Shown here piece by piece: positions 1-9,289 of a stretch of 64,000 nt of DNA. The notes beneath the pieces were generated by a model. It saw only the letters and a list, made by a program, of their open reading frames with translations. It was not told the origin of the DNA and did not search any database. How positions within the stretch are numbered: position 1 is the first letter of the stretch; each line of letters starts with the position of its first letter. Position numbers and translations under genes: made by a program. The DNA is from Bacteroides fragilis NCTC 9343 (GTDB taxonomy: Bacteria > Bacteroidota > Bacteroidia > Bacteroidales > Bacteroidaceae): contig NC_003228.3 in the NCBI RefSeq assembly GCF_000025985.1, positions 4,836,001-4,900,000 of the forward strand. The letters run 5' to 3'.

Positions 1-1
1 G

Positions 2-1456
2 AAAGTGGAAGTTGTGCGCGGCCCCGCATCCGTACTTTATGGCTCGAATGCCATGGGTGGAGTAATCAACATCGTAACCCGCCGGCAACGGGAAGACGGA
101 GTGAGAACCGGAGTCCGACTGGGATATGGTTCGTATGACACATGGATGACCGAAGCTACCAACCAAGTAAAAAAAGGACGTTTCAACAGCATTATCACCG
201 GATCTTATAACCGGACAAACGGTCATCGCCCCAATATGGAATTTGAGCAATATGGGGGATATACGAGGTTGGGTTATGAACTGGATCACAGCTGGAACGT
301 ATCGGCCGATCTGAACCTGACACATTTCAATGCTTCCAATCCGGGAACTGTCAGTACACCGGTTTTTGATAATGACTCGCGCATTACACGCGGCATGACT
401 TCTTTTGCTCTGGAAAACAGATACGAACGTACATCGGGGGCACTCAAGTTTTTCTATAATTGGGGCAAACATCACATTAATGACGGATATGGTACGGGAG
501 AAGAACCGCTAGACTACCGCTTCAATTCCAAGGACCGGATGATGGGAATCTCCTGGTATCAGAGTGCCTCTTTATTTTCCGGCAACCGACTGACTGCAGG
601 AATAGATTATATGCAATTCGGCGGTGAAGCCTGGAACCGTTTCATTGCGGACAAACATAAAGAAGGTATCTCGGATAAATCGGAAAATGAGATTGCCGGA
701 TATCTCGATTTCCGCCAGGCAATCGGCAGTTACCTGACAATGGATGCAGGGCTCCGTATAGATCACCACACCGTCACCGGAACGGAATGGATACCACAAG
801 TCGGTTTGTCGGTACAATTGCCACAAGACGCAAGCCTGAAAGCAATGGCCAGTAAAGGATTCCGTAACCCAACGATTCGTGAACTGTATATGTTCCGACC
901 GGCCAATCCCGACTTGTTGCCGGAACGGCTGTGGAATTACGAACTATCTTATTCACAACGCTTACTCAAAGGTACTTTTTATTACGGAGTCAACCTTTTT
1001 TACATCAACGGGGACAATATGATTCAGACCATTCGCACAGACGGACGCCCACTGAACGTAAACACAGGCAAAGTCGAGAATTGGGGAGCAGAAGCCGACA
1101 TAGCATATCACATTCACCCCATGTGGAGACTGACAGCTAACTACAGTTGGCTTCATATGGAGCATCCCCTGATAGCCGCACCCGAACATAAACTATATAC
1201 AGGCATCGATTTCACACAGAAGAAATGGAGTTTCTCCACCGGAATACAATATGTGACAGGACTCTATACGGCAGTCGTCCCTCAGGAAAAGAAAGAAAAC
1301 TTCCTCCTGTGGAATCTTCGCGGCAGTTATCGCATTTGCTCTATTGCCGACCTGTTTGTAAAAGGGGAGAATCTGCTGGCACAACGTTATGAAATAAACG
1401 CAGGTTACCCCATGCCGAAAGCTACATGTATGGGAGGAATTAATATTAACTTTTAA
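2..1456 (+). CDS. TonB-dependent outer-membrane receptor, 3' part
   Basis: Runs in from the left edge, so the signal peptide and most of the plug are missing. The first residues (VEVVRGPASVLYGSNAMGG) are the conserved end of the plug domain of BtuB/FepA-type receptors, where the plug meets the barrel. The remaining ~460 residues alternate aromatic and polar strands and end in an aromatic C-terminus (GGININF), as expected of a 22-strand barrel. It should import a chelated or bulky nutrient across the outer membrane using TonB. It is followed after 16 bp by an ECF-transporter S component, so the pair probably takes up the same micronutrient (vitamin or metal chelate). The substrate cannot be read from the sequence. 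Confidence 0.93.
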   Translation, partial: KVEVVRGPASVLYGSNAMGGVINIVTRRQREDGVRTGVRLGYGSYDTWMTEATNQVKKGRFNSIITGSYNRTNGHRPNMEFEQYGGYTRLGYELDHSWNVSADLNLTHFNASNPGTVSTPVFDNDSRITRGMTSFALENRYERTSGALKFFYNWGKHHINDGYGTGEEPLDYRFNSKDRMMGISWYQSASLFSGNRLTAGIDYMQFGGEAWNRFIADKHKEGISDKSENEIAGYLDFRQAIGSYLTMDAGLRIDHHTVTGTEWIPQVGLSVQLPQDASLKAMASKGFRNPTIRELYMFRPANPDLLPERLWNYELSYSQRLLKGTFYYGVNLFYINGDNMIQTIRTDGRPLNVNTGKVENWGAEADIAYHIHPMWRLTANYSWLHMEHPLIAAPEHKLYTGIDFTQKKWSFSTGIQYVTGLYTAVVPQEKKENFLLWNLRGSYRICSIADLFVKGENLLAQRYEINAGYPMPKATCMGGININF

Positions 1457-1472
1457 TTATTACATCATAATT

Positions 1473-1985
1473 ATGGAAACAACATCTATCAAGCTTTATT
1501 CATTGAATTACAATGATACGAAAACGTATCTGGCAACACTGCTATTCGTAGTGGGCAATATGGCACTCCCCCAACTTTTCCATCTCATTCCGCAAGGTGG
1601 TATCACTTGGTTACCCATCTATTTTTTTACTCTGATCGGAGCTTATAAATACGGATGGAAAGTAGGGTTACTGACAGCACTTCTATCGCCTGTTTTAAAC
1701 TCATTATTGTTCGGCATGCCTCAACCGGTGATCTTACCCGCCATACTCTTAAAATCGACACTTCTAGCGATAGCTGCCGGTTATGCAGCCCACCGCTACA
1801 AACGCATTTCCATCCCTATCCTCCTCCTGGTCGTGTTATCCTATCAGGTGGTCGGCACTTTAGGCGAATGGATCCTTGTCAACGATTTTTTCAGTGCCGT
1901 ACAGGATTTCCGTATCGGTCTGCCGGGAATGGCTCTGCAAATATTCGGAGGCTATCTGTTTATAAGTCGTTTGATTTATAAATAA
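1473..1985 (+). CDS. ECF-type transporter substrate-binding (S) component
   Basis: A 170-residue, very hydrophobic protein with about five or six membrane segments, for example LATLLFVVGNMALPQLF near residue 20 and IPILLLVVLSYQVVGTL near 115. Size and layout fit the S component of an energy-coupling-factor importer, which binds a vitamin or metal in the inner membrane and docks on a shared EcfA/A'/T module encoded elsewhere. The gene sits 16 bp behind the TonB receptor and is surely co-transcribed, which suggests receptor and S component move one substrate across both membranes. The vitamin is not identifiable by eye. No ATPase gene lies in the window. Confidence 0.75.
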   Translation: METTSIKLYSLNYNDTKTYLATLLFVVGNMALPQLFHLIPQGGITWLPIYFFTLIGAYKYGWKVGLLTALLSPVLNSLLFGMPQPVILPAILLKSTLLAIAAGYAAHRYKRISIPILLLVVLSYQVVGTLGEWILVNDFFSAVQDFRIGLPGMALQIFGGYLFISRLIYK

Positions 1986-2024
1986 ATGCGATAACAGACA
2001 ATCTGCTTGATATAGCCCAACCAC

Positions 2025-2067
2025 AAAAAAATGGAAGATATGACTTTCCGAACCGTCTATCTTCCAT
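2025..2067 (-). terminator. Intrinsic terminator of the DUF1349 gene
   Basis: The arms ATGGAAGATA (2031-2040) and TATCTTCCAT (2058-2067) form a 10-bp stem. On the minus strand the stem is followed by six T. It lies between convergent genes and may also stop the TonB/ECF operon. Confidence 0.8.
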
Positions 2068-2076
2068 TCTGCTTAT

Positions 2077-2727
2077 TTATTCTGCATTCTTCTTCAGCCA
2101 TTCCACTCTGCGCTGGTCCGGCAGATGCTTCACCTGGAAGTATTCAAACTTAGCATTGAATCCACTACCATCGGGACAAGCCGCCATCAGTCCAACTTTC
2201 ACAGGAATATGATCCTGCAACCAGGCATTACGCATCAGCGTGTAAGTTTTATCATCAAATGAATAGAAAACCTCTACTGCATCCAGCCGCCTGACAGCCT
2301 TTATCCAGATATAAGGTACCGTTTTATCTAACGTTATCACACTCCAGTCACTCGTTTTATGAGTAACAACGGTACTTAAATTAAATTTCCCATCGACAAA
2401 CTCAATACCCGCTTTAATGTAATTTTCATGATCGATACGGAGCATCAGACCGGCCTGATCGAAACGTTCTTTATACTCTCCGACAACCTTGACTTTCGCT
2501 TCAAATTCACCGCCATAAGTGGCATAATAGAAAGGTGCGTCATCTACTGTAAAACCGTAGTGAGAAATACGCCAGTAATCACTTTGCGGAGTAACGGACA
2601 TGGACAATACATTATTTTTTATCTCCCATTGTTCCGGTTCGTTGAACCATTGCATTTTTTCCAGTGTCTGCCCAAAGGTCATTTGTACCATCAGTCCCAT
2701 AAGCAGGCTTAAACATACTTTTTTCAT
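2077..2727 (-). CDS. Secreted DUF1349 (concanavalin-like) protein
   Basis: 216 residues with a signal peptide (MKKVCLSLLMGLMVQMTFGQ). The body matches the DUF1349 fold: a WEIKNNVLSMSV start, YATYGGEFEAKVKV, then FDQAGLMLRID, the typical 'D-Q-A-G-L-M' motif of this jelly-roll family. Members are small periplasmic or surface beta-sandwich proteins of unclear biochemical role, sometimes carbohydrate-associated. The gene stands 24 bp downstream of the O-acetyltransferase on the same strand, so the two are likely co-transcribed from the divergent promoter at 3368-3398, and it ends at a clear terminator. The function remains unknown. Confidence 0.8.
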   Translation of the reverse strand: MKKVCLSLLMGLMVQMTFGQTLEKMQWFNEPEQWEIKNNVLSMSVTPQSDYWRISHYGFTVDDAPFYYATYGGEFEAKVKVVGEYKERFDQAGLMLRIDHENYIKAGIEFVDGKFNLSTVVTHKTSDWSVITLDKTVPYIWIKAVRRLDAVEVFYSFDDKTYTLMRNAWLQDHIPVKVGLMAACPDGSGFNAKFEYFQVKHLPDQRRVEWLKKNAE

Positions 2728-2751
2728 TTCTACTTTTTGATTATGTTTATT

Positions 2752-3339
2752 CTATAATAAATATTTTGTTTTATCTTCTTCCGTAATTTCCCGAATCACG
2801 CGACAAGGATTACCCGCAGCAATCACATTGGCAGGAATATCTCTATTTACTACACTTCCCGCACCTATCACTGTGTTGTCACCAATCGTCACGCCCGGTA
2901 ATACGCACACTTGTGCCCCAATCCACACATTATTTCCGACACGAATGGGACGGGCATATTCCAACCCTCGATTTCTCTGTTCCACATCCAAAGGATGCCC
3001 CGCGGTATAGAAGCCACAGGATGGAGCGATAAAGACATTATCACCGAACGTTACTTTAGCCTCATCCAGAATGACACAGTTCATATTGGCATAAAAATTT
3101 TCACCAATCTCAATGTTATAGCCATAGTCACAATAAAAAGGCTGTTCCAACAGAAAACGTTCTTTCGTCTTGCAAAACAACCGACGGATAATGGCCTCCC
3201 GTTCAGCTATCTGCGAGGGAGGCAAATGATTTAAGGTATAACACAACTCTTTGCAAGCCTGACGTTCGGCTATCAATTCTGTATCATAATTAGCATCGTA
3301 AAGCCTGCCTGTACCCATTTTTTCTTTTTCACTTTCCAT
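2752..3339 (-). CDS. Maltose/galactoside-type sugar O-acetyltransferase
   Basis: 195 residues of the Maa/LacA/NodL branch of hexapeptide-repeat acyltransferases, which move acetyl from acetyl-CoA to a sugar hydroxyl in the cytoplasm. An N-terminal helical mac domain (MGTGRLYDANYDTELIAERQ) is followed by left-handed beta-helix repeats. The hallmark IAPSCGFYTAGHPLD carries the catalytic His, and NNVWIGAQVCVLPGVTIGDN and GAGSVVNRDIPANVIAAGNP form the CoA-binding end. It is transcribed leftward with the DUF1349 gene and shares a palindromic promoter region with the LuxR-type gene on the other strand. The acceptor sugar is unknown. Confidence 0.9.
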   Translation of the reverse strand: MESEKEKMGTGRLYDANYDTELIAERQACKELCYTLNHLPPSQIAEREAIIRRLFCKTKERFLLEQPFYCDYGYNIEIGENFYANMNCVILDEAKVTFGDNVFIAPSCGFYTAGHPLDVEQRNRGLEYARPIRVGNNVWIGAQVCVLPGVTIGDNTVIGAGSVVNRDIPANVIAAGNPCRVIREITEEDKTKYLL

Positions 3340-3358
3340 AAATAACTATGTTTTATGA

Positions 3359-3398
3359 TTACCTTTGCAAAGGTAAAAGCTTGTATCTAAGTACACAA
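3359..3398 (-). promoter_or_regulatory. Divergent promoter built on an 18-bp palindrome
   Basis: TTACCTTTGCAAAGGTAA (3359-3376) is a perfect palindrome holding a -7 box TACCTTTG on each strand (3360-3367 plus, 3368-3375 minus). The minus-strand copy has a TTG -33 (3398-3396) exactly 20 bp away and would start RNA about 14 nt before the acetyltransferase ATG. The plus-strand copy faces the LuxR-type gene but has no good -33. Confidence 0.65.
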
Positions 3399-3428
3399 TG
3401 CTTATTAATAACCATTTCTTTTCCCGAT

Positions 3429-4184
3429 ATGGACATTGTTGACAAACTGAACAAAGAGTTCCTGACTCAACCCTTCTGCAAAAACGAACAGCTGCCGGAA
3501 GAACTGAATGAATATAAACGAATCGCATACAACTATGCACGAATAGAAAATTCAATCGCCGTTCTAAGTGATATGCATACCAATATCAGCTATATCTATT
3601 ATGGAGGAACAGCTGAGACATTGGGCATAGCCCGAAAAGGAGACAATCAAAATCTTGAATCAATCTGGGAAAAAGAAGTCTTTAAATATATCCATCCGGA
3701 TGACTTGGTGGAAAAGTATGTACAGGAACTTCGTTTCTACCATTTTCTGAAACAGATTCCACACAAAAAACGTGCAGATTACTTTCTTATGAGTAAACTC
3801 CGTATGCGTGATCCTTCCGGGAAATATATCCCTATCCTACACAGGATGTTCTATGTAGCTACCCACTCAAACGACAGTATGTGGCTGGCTCTGTGTCTTT
3901 ACAATTTGTCGGTCGACCCTACTATGAGTTGTAGAGTGATCAACTCGACAAACGGACAGGTCATAGAACTGGAAAAGCAAGATTGCAGCAGATTGCTATC
4001 CGATAGGGAGAAAACAATATTACAGTTGATCGATATGGGGAAAACAAGTCATGAGATCGCCCGGGAACTGTTTATAAGCAAAAATACCGTCAGCCGACAC
4101 CGACAAAATATATTGGAAAAGCTTCAGGTAAAGAACTCCATTGAAGCTTGCAGAATTGCCAAAGAACTTAAGTTACTCTTCTAA
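3429..4184 (+). CDS. LuxR-family transcriptional regulator
   Basis: 251 residues counted from ATG 3429. I chose this start over in-frame codons at 3348 because those overlap the promoter palindrome. The C-terminal 60 residues are a GerE/LuxR helix-turn-helix: LLSDREKTILQLIDMGKTSH, then EIARELFISKNTVSRHRQNI, then LEKLQVKNSIEA. The N-terminal ~170 residues resemble a PAS-like sensor region (YYGGTAETLGI, FKYIHPDDLVEKYV with the 'HPDD' turn typical of PAS folds). It has no receiver Asp, so it probably senses a ligand directly. It is divergent from the O-acetyltransferase and may regulate it. The ligand is unknown. Confidence 0.85.
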   Translation: MDIVDKLNKEFLTQPFCKNEQLPEELNEYKRIAYNYARIENSIAVLSDMHTNISYIYYGGTAETLGIARKGDNQNLESIWEKEVFKYIHPDDLVEKYVQELRFYHFLKQIPHKKRADYFLMSKLRMRDPSGKYIPILHRMFYVATHSNDSMWLALCLYNLSVDPTMSCRVINSTNGQVIELEKQDCSRLLSDREKTILQLIDMGKTSHEIARELFISKNTVSRHRQNILEKLQVKNSIEACRIAKELKLLF

Positions 4185-4240
4185 TCAGTTTAGACTGCCT
4201 TTCATTAATAATGCGGTCAGTCGTTCATAAGCCTGAACAG

Positions 4241-4759
4241 TTAGAATAACCTATCGGAAGACTCCAGGTCAAGCAAGATCTTCTTAGCAGGCAGCCCACC
4301 GCCATACCCTACTAATTTACGGTCACTGCCGATCACACGATGACAAGGAACAAGTATCGAGATAGGGTTCGCTCCGTTGGCGGAAGCTATGGCACGGATA
4401 GCTTTAGGATTCCCCAACTTTTGAGACAACCCTGCATAAGAGATTGTTTTTCCATAAGGAATGTTCAACAGTTCGTTCCAAACAGTTTTCTGAAAATCAG
4501 TACCTACAAGAAGCAAAGGAATATCGAATGTAGTTCTTCGTCCGGCAAAATATTCATCCAGTTGACCGATCGTTCGTGCGATTACTTCAGATATGCCCTC
4601 CTTATAAGAAGCTTGCAACTCTTTTTGTATTCTTCTGTCGATGATGATCCTGCGTTCTTCTATCTTCCAATCACATAAGCAAAGTTTTTCCCGATATGCC
4701 CCCAATATCAGTTCCCCACATGGCGATTGATAATATTGTATCTGAATAACATTTTCCAT
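4241..4759 (-). CDS. ogt: Methylated-DNA--[protein]-cysteine S-methyltransferase
   Basis: 172 residues. This suicide repair protein removes O6-methylguanine from DNA by moving the alkyl group to its own cysteine. The active-site signature is ILVPCHRVIG with Cys139. The preceding YGKTISYAGLSQKLGNPKAI is the helix-turn-helix and 'RAIASANGANP' the Asn hinge. The N-terminal domain (residues 1-85) is the shorter Ogt-type ribonuclease-H-like fold without the Ada zinc cysteines. It appears monocistronic. A TACATTTG -7 box lies on the minus strand at 4846-4839 without a recognisable -33. Confidence 0.95.
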   Translation of the reverse strand: MENVIQIQYYQSPCGELILGAYREKLCLCDWKIEERRIIIDRRIQKELQASYKEGISEVIARTIGQLDEYFAGRRTTFDIPLLLVGTDFQKTVWNELLNIPYGKTISYAGLSQKLGNPKAIRAIASANGANPISILVPCHRVIGSDRKLVGYGGGLPAKKILLDLESSDRLF

Positions 4760-5102
4760 ATTTTTTTTTCCTTTCTGTTTAATAAGAAATTAATGATCAC
4801 CTTACATACCACATACCCGCAATCTATGCCCTACACAGCAAATGTACAGAATTTCCGGATGAAACCAGCCGGAGAGTTACTAAAATTACTTTCTATTTTT
4901 TGTTTTTACCTAAAGATCTTACCACAGCTAAAAATATTAATATCCGAATTTTCTCTACTGCCATAGACTTCCATTATATCCAATCCCTACAGTTGCTCAC
5001 GCTTCGGAGCCATACTCCGTAAAAATATCTAAAAAGGCTGCGTCATCATGACTCTTCATCATGAACACAGCCCTTCATTTTACCGGTTTTATCAACTATT
5101 TT
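4760..5102. other. Intergenic stretch, mostly featureless
   Basis: No gene is visible. It holds the possible -7 box of ogt (4839-4846, minus strand) and, at its right end, the terminator of the cupin gene. Nothing else stands out. Confidence 0.6.
5031..5077 (-). terminator. Terminator of the cupin gene
   Basis: On the minus strand GGCTGTGT..TCATGA pairs with TCATGA..ACGCAGCC, leaving a short loop and one small bulge, and is followed by TTTTT. It stands about 25 bp beyond the cupin stop codon. Confidence 0.7.
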
Positions 5103-5456
5103 TTATTGTACGACTCCATCAGTCATAGTATAACCTTCCAAGGAGCCTGCTTTCACCTGAATACAAAGAAAACCGATAGGACTGTCAGAGGCAGCAGAAA
5201 TCTGACGTTTTCCATCCGGAGCAATACGGAGCCAATCCCCAGCCTGCAATTCTATCTTTTCGCCATCAATAGTGATAAAGCCCTTCCCCGAAAGGATGCC
5301 GTAAATTTCTTCATTCTGTTTATGTGAATGAACAAAAGGGACTCCGGCACCGGCCGGAAGATGATTGATAGATACTTCGGCACCCGTCAGGGCAAGACTG
5401 TCATGCAACTCTACACGTGCATCTTGTGCTACGCTCATTTTTTGATAATTCTTCAT
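5103..5456 (-). CDS. Small single-domain cupin protein
   Basis: 117 residues. It shows the two cupin motifs: GVPFVHSHKQNEEIYGILSG (metal ligands H-x-H and E) and later GDWLRIAPDGKRQI, where the usual second His is replaced, so the metal site may be incomplete. Small cupins of this type bind a metal or small ligand and act as isomerases, dioxygenases or sensors; the particular activity cannot be inferred. It is expressed alone from the promoter at 5524-5554 and ends at a terminator. Confidence 0.85.
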   Translation of the reverse strand: MKNYQKMSVAQDARVELHDSLALTGAEVSINHLPAGAGVPFVHSHKQNEEIYGILSGKGFITIDGEKIELQAGDWLRIAPDGKRQISAASDSPIGFLCIQVKAGSLEGYTMTDGVVQ

Positions 5457-5523
5457 AACTCCTTTATTTATTAATCAATAATAGTATTAAAAAGATCTCC
5501 TTTTCTGTGTTTGAGAGATGATA

Positions 5524-5554
5524 CAAAGGTAAGTAGTTTATAATCATCTAGCAA
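5524..5554 (-). promoter_or_regulatory. Promoter of the cupin gene
   Basis: On the minus strand a TTG -33 (5554-5552), 20-bp spacer and -7 TACCTTTG (5531-5524) match the Bacteroides consensus. The predicted leader is about 60 nt. Confidence 0.7.
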
Positions 5555-5731
5555 TAAGGTACTTCTATGTCAGTCACTTACCTCTGTGTTACTAATATTG
5601 TTTATTAAGTTGTTCAGAAAAGCAGATTTAACCCTCATTAACAGAAAAGACTCCAAAAGCTATCTATCGTAGCATTCCACTTTTATCCCAATGATAACAA
5701 ATTATGGCAAGACATACCTCTTCTTACACAA

Positions 5732-5761
5732 ATTACAGATTTCATAACCTTGATTACGGAT
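5732..5761 (+). promoter_or_regulatory. Candidate AraC-type operator upstream of its own gene
   Basis: ATTACAGAT (5732-5740) and ATTACGGAT (5753-5761) are direct repeats spaced 21 bp start to start, two helical turns. The same pair, with the same spacing and shared flanking bases, occurs at 9256-9285 upstream of the flavodoxin/DXS-like operon. Confidence 0.6.
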
Positions 5762-5826
5762 ATCAGTGACAAGGAAGAACAATATTGGCCGGAACATCCT
5801 ATCTTCGCAGGAAATAAGTGACTCCT

Positions 5827-6723
5827 ATGAAAGAAAGAATATTAAATATAGAGACCGTCCATCAATGCAACTGCTGCCTGGGCTGCAAAACACTCCATCC
5901 GCTGGTAAGTGTAATCGACCTGTCAAAGAGCAATCTGGAACAGCAAATTATTAAATTTGATTTTTATACCATCCTGATGATGGAAGGGGAGATCGATGAT
6001 GTTTTATATGGGCGCAAGTACTATGATTATTCCAATGCATCATTGGTATTCCTCACGCCGGGAGAATCTATCAAAATAAACAAAAGCAAAGCACTTCCCT
6101 CAAAAGGGTGGCTGCTGGCATTTCATCCGGACTTGATTTCTCAAACCTCTTTGGGAGAACATATAAAAGATTACTCCTTCTTTTTTTACAATCCGGAGGA
6201 GGCACTCCACCTATCTCAACGGGAGAAGGCCAAGGCTGCAGAATGCATATGCAACATCGAAGAGGAACTTCGTCATGCGATAGACTGCCACAGCCAAATC
6301 CTGATTTCACGGTACATAGAATTGTTATTAGATCATTGCAACCGTTTCTACGAACGTCAGTTTATCACACGTTGCGAAGCTAACAAAAAGATTATGAAGA
6401 AAACAGATGTATTGTTGAAAGATTATATTCTATCCGGAAAATTAAAATACAATACATCGCCTTCATTGGGATACTGTGCAAAAATACTTCAACTGTCATC
6501 TCATTATTTCAATGACCTGCTAAAATTTGAAAGTGGAAAAAATATCGATGAATATTTCGAGTCAAAACGTTTGGAAATGGCTAAAAGCATGCTGCTCGAC
6601 TCTAATAATACGGTAAGTGTAGTTACGGAAAAACTGGGATACCCCAATATACGATACTTTAGCCGTTTATTTAAAAGAATTACCGGAGTGGCTCCGAATA
6701 ATTACAGACTCTCACAGAATTAG
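5827..6723 (+). CDS. AraC-family transcriptional activator
   Basis: 298 residues from ATG 5827; a GTG three codons upstream is also possible. The last ~100 residues hold the double helix-turn-helix: SLGYCAKILQLSSHYFNDLL for the first and NTVSVVTEKLGYPNIRYFSR with LFKRITGVAPNNYR for the second, the canonical AraC C-terminus. The N-terminal ~190 residues form a cupin-like effector domain beginning with an unusual Cys cluster (HQCNCCLGCKTLH) that could bind metal or sense redox state. Direct repeats before this gene recur before the flavodoxin/DXS-like operon it faces, so I infer it controls both. Confidence 0.88.
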   Translation: MKERILNIETVHQCNCCLGCKTLHPLVSVIDLSKSNLEQQIIKFDFYTILMMEGEIDDVLYGRKYYDYSNASLVFLTPGESIKINKSKALPSKGWLLAFHPDLISQTSLGEHIKDYSFFFYNPEEALHLSQREKAKAAECICNIEEELRHAIDCHSQILISRYIELLLDHCNRFYERQFITRCEANKKIMKKTDVLLKDYILSGKLKYNTSPSLGYCAKILQLSSHYFNDLLKFESGKNIDEYFESKRLEMAKSMLLDSNNTVSVVTEKLGYPNIRYFSRLFKRITGVAPNNYRLSQN

Positions 6724-6895
6724 AAACTTTTTCTGATAATAATGGAGGAACTACATCACGTAACTCCTCCATTGTTTCTACGACAACAGCCTATGCTGGA
6801 TATAAAGCCAGCGTCGCACCCAAATTCTTTTTCATAATATCTCTTTTATTCTGAATTTTCATCCTTTTTACTTATTCCACAGATTGTGAGTGTTC

Positions 6896-8656
6896 TCACA
6901 TAACGTGCTCTCTGCATACGGATTTTATATCCTCTATTATTTGCTCTACGGATAATCCATTCTCTCTCATCAGTTCTTCAGGCCGAAAATCTGTGGGGAA
7001 TGATTTCTTTATTCCATAATTTTTAACCTTCATATCCGATAAACCATAAAAACTTGCAATTGTTTGCCCGAATCCTCCTTCCACTATGCCGTCTTCAAGA
7101 GTAAGCACAAGTTCATGGTCCGTTTTTAAGCACTCCAGCAGCTCTTCATCAATACCTGTGATGAATTTAGGATTTATCAGTGTTACATCATTACCCGTCA
7201 GGATTTTATATTTATCGGCAATTTGTACGCCCAGTTCAAAGAAATCTCCAAGTGCAATAATCGCAACACCTGAACCTTTTCGTACGACCTGATATTTATT
7301 TAGTAAAGAGTAATCCGTGGTATCCTCAATTCCCGTCTCAGGCATCATCATTGGAATTCTGATAGCAATGGGATGCGCTTTCTGTGTAGTGGCATACTTA
7401 AACATGGCAAGATACTCCTCCTTGCTCGTCGGAGCAAGATATACCAGATTGGGTATATGTGAAATCATCGGAATATCATAGATCCCCAAATGAGTATTAC
7501 TGTTCATCCCATATACTGAAGCCATAAACACCATGATTACAGCCGGATTATTATTTAAACACAAGTCTGACGAAAGTTGGTCATACGTTCTCTGCAAGAA
7601 CGGACTGAAAACTCCAAAAATCGGTGTTCCTCCATTCCTGGCAATACCACTTGCCATTGCAACAGCATGTTCTTCCGCAATACCTACATCAACAAACTGT
7701 TTGCCGGCACGCTTCCGATAGTCTTCCGTAAATCCTATTACAGACGGTGTTCCCGCAGTAATTGCAACTACATCCGACCTCTTTTCAATCAAGTCTAAAA
7801 CAGACTCCCTGACAGTTTCATTCACCGGCCATCCGGGTCCTTTGGGAGAACCGTCTTCGATGTGAAAAGGACCTCCTGCATGCCAGTATTCTTTATTTTC
7901 TTCTGCATATTTCAATCCCTTACCTTTGATCGTATGGATATGCAATACTACTGCACGGTCTATATCTTTGACTGACGTAAATAATTTTATGAGTGCTGAC
8001 ACATCATGCCCATCTCCAAGGTAATAATACTCCAGCCCCATAGCCTTAAAAATATTATCAGGACTCTCCCCATTCGTGTCTCTAAGCTCTTTCAATCCTT
8101 TATAAAGTCCTCCATGATTTTCAGCAATGGATTGATCATTGTCATTGACTATAATAATCATGTTAGAGCCAAGCATTGCCGCATTGTTGAGTCCTTCCAA
8201 AGCCTCTCCCCCACTCAACGAACCGTCACCGATTACAGCGATGATGTTTTCTTTGCCACCTGTGAGATCACGTCCTTTTGCAAGTCCCATTGCCAGTGAA
8301 ACAGATGTTGAGGTGTGTCCTATCGTAAAGAAATCATGCTCGCTTTCATCCGGATTAGTATATCCGGTAACATCATCATATTTAGCCGGATCAAGAAATG
8401 CAGCCATTCTTCCGGTAAGCATTTTATGAACATAGCTCTGATGGGATACGTCAAAAACTATTTTATCAATGGGAGAGTTAAAAACATAATGCAGTGCAAT
8501 TGTAGTTTCCACCATACCAAGATTCGGGCCGATATGCCCACCGTGTTCACTTAATTTCCTGATTAACGCAGTTCTTACTTCCTCAGCCAGCACACTTAGT
8601 TGTTCAACTGACAATTCTTTTATATCTTTCGGTGAATTAATATTTTCTATATACAT
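6896..8656 (-). CDS. 1-deoxyxylulose-5-phosphate synthase-like thiamine enzyme
   Basis: 586 residues, shorter than the usual ~620-640 of Dxs. Domains follow transketolase order: TPP domain (residues 1-270) with catalytic His41 (GGHIGPNLG), GDGSLSGGEALEGLNN (143-157) and VNDND (170-174), then the pyrimidine domain with Glu328 (VGIAEEHAV) and FLQRTYDQ, then a C-terminal domain. By hand alignment to E. coli Dxs, the loop between AENHGG and the DNIFKAMG segment is ~45 residues shorter, and positions matching R420 and D427 are Met378 and Asn385. It may therefore use a different acceptor. It follows the flavodoxin gene by 20 bp and has a strong GGAGGT ribosome site, atypical for Bacteroides. Confidence 0.8.
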   Translation of the reverse strand: MYIENINSPKDIKELSVEQLSVLAEEVRTALIRKLSEHGGHIGPNLGMVETTIALHYVFNSPIDKIVFDVSHQSYVHKMLTGRMAAFLDPAKYDDVTGYTNPDESEHDFFTIGHTSTSVSLAMGLAKGRDLTGGKENIIAVIGDGSLSGGEALEGLNNAAMLGSNMIIIVNDNDQSIAENHGGLYKGLKELRDTNGESPDNIFKAMGLEYYYLGDGHDVSALIKLFTSVKDIDRAVVLHIHTIKGKGLKYAEENKEYWHAGGPFHIEDGSPKGPGWPVNETVRESVLDLIEKRSDVVAITAGTPSVIGFTEDYRKRAGKQFVDVGIAEEHAVAMASGIARNGGTPIFGVFSPFLQRTYDQLSSDLCLNNNPAVIMVFMASVYGMNSNTHLGIYDIPMISHIPNLVYLAPTSKEEYLAMFKYATTQKAHPIAIRIPMMMPETGIEDTTDYSLLNKYQVVRKGSGVAIIALGDFFELGVQIADKYKILTGNDVTLINPKFITGIDEELLECLKTDHELVLTLEDGIVEGGFGQTIASFYGLSDMKVKNYGIKKSFPTDFRPEELMRENGLSVEQIIEDIKSVCREHVM

Positions 8657-8676
8657 TTTTCATACCTCCATTTAAT

Positions 8677-9195
<519 letters not shown>

Positions 9196-9217
9196 TTAGT
9201 ACTCTACATTCACTATG

Positions 9218-9225
9218 CAAAAGTA
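9218..9225 (-). promoter_or_regulatory. Probable -7 box of the flavodoxin operon
   Basis: TACTTTTG on the minus strand fits TAnnTTTG. No -33 TTG lies 17-23 bp upstream, consistent with a promoter that needs an activator bound at 9256-9285, about 31 bp from the box. Confidence 0.5.
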
Positions 9226-9255
9226 TGCCGTTACAACAAAATCTACCGTATACAA

Positions 9256-9285
9256 ATTACGGATAAGTGTAACACGATTACGGAT
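9256..9285 (+). promoter_or_regulatory. Candidate AraC-type operator of the flavodoxin operon
   Basis: Two exact ATTACGGAT copies (9256-9264, 9277-9285) stand 21 bp apart. The extended first half ACAAATTACGGAT differs at one base from ACAAATTACAGAT before the AraC gene, and the second half shares GATTACGGAT. The repeats end just before the integrase relic. Confidence 0.6.
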
Positions 9286-9289
9286 TTTG

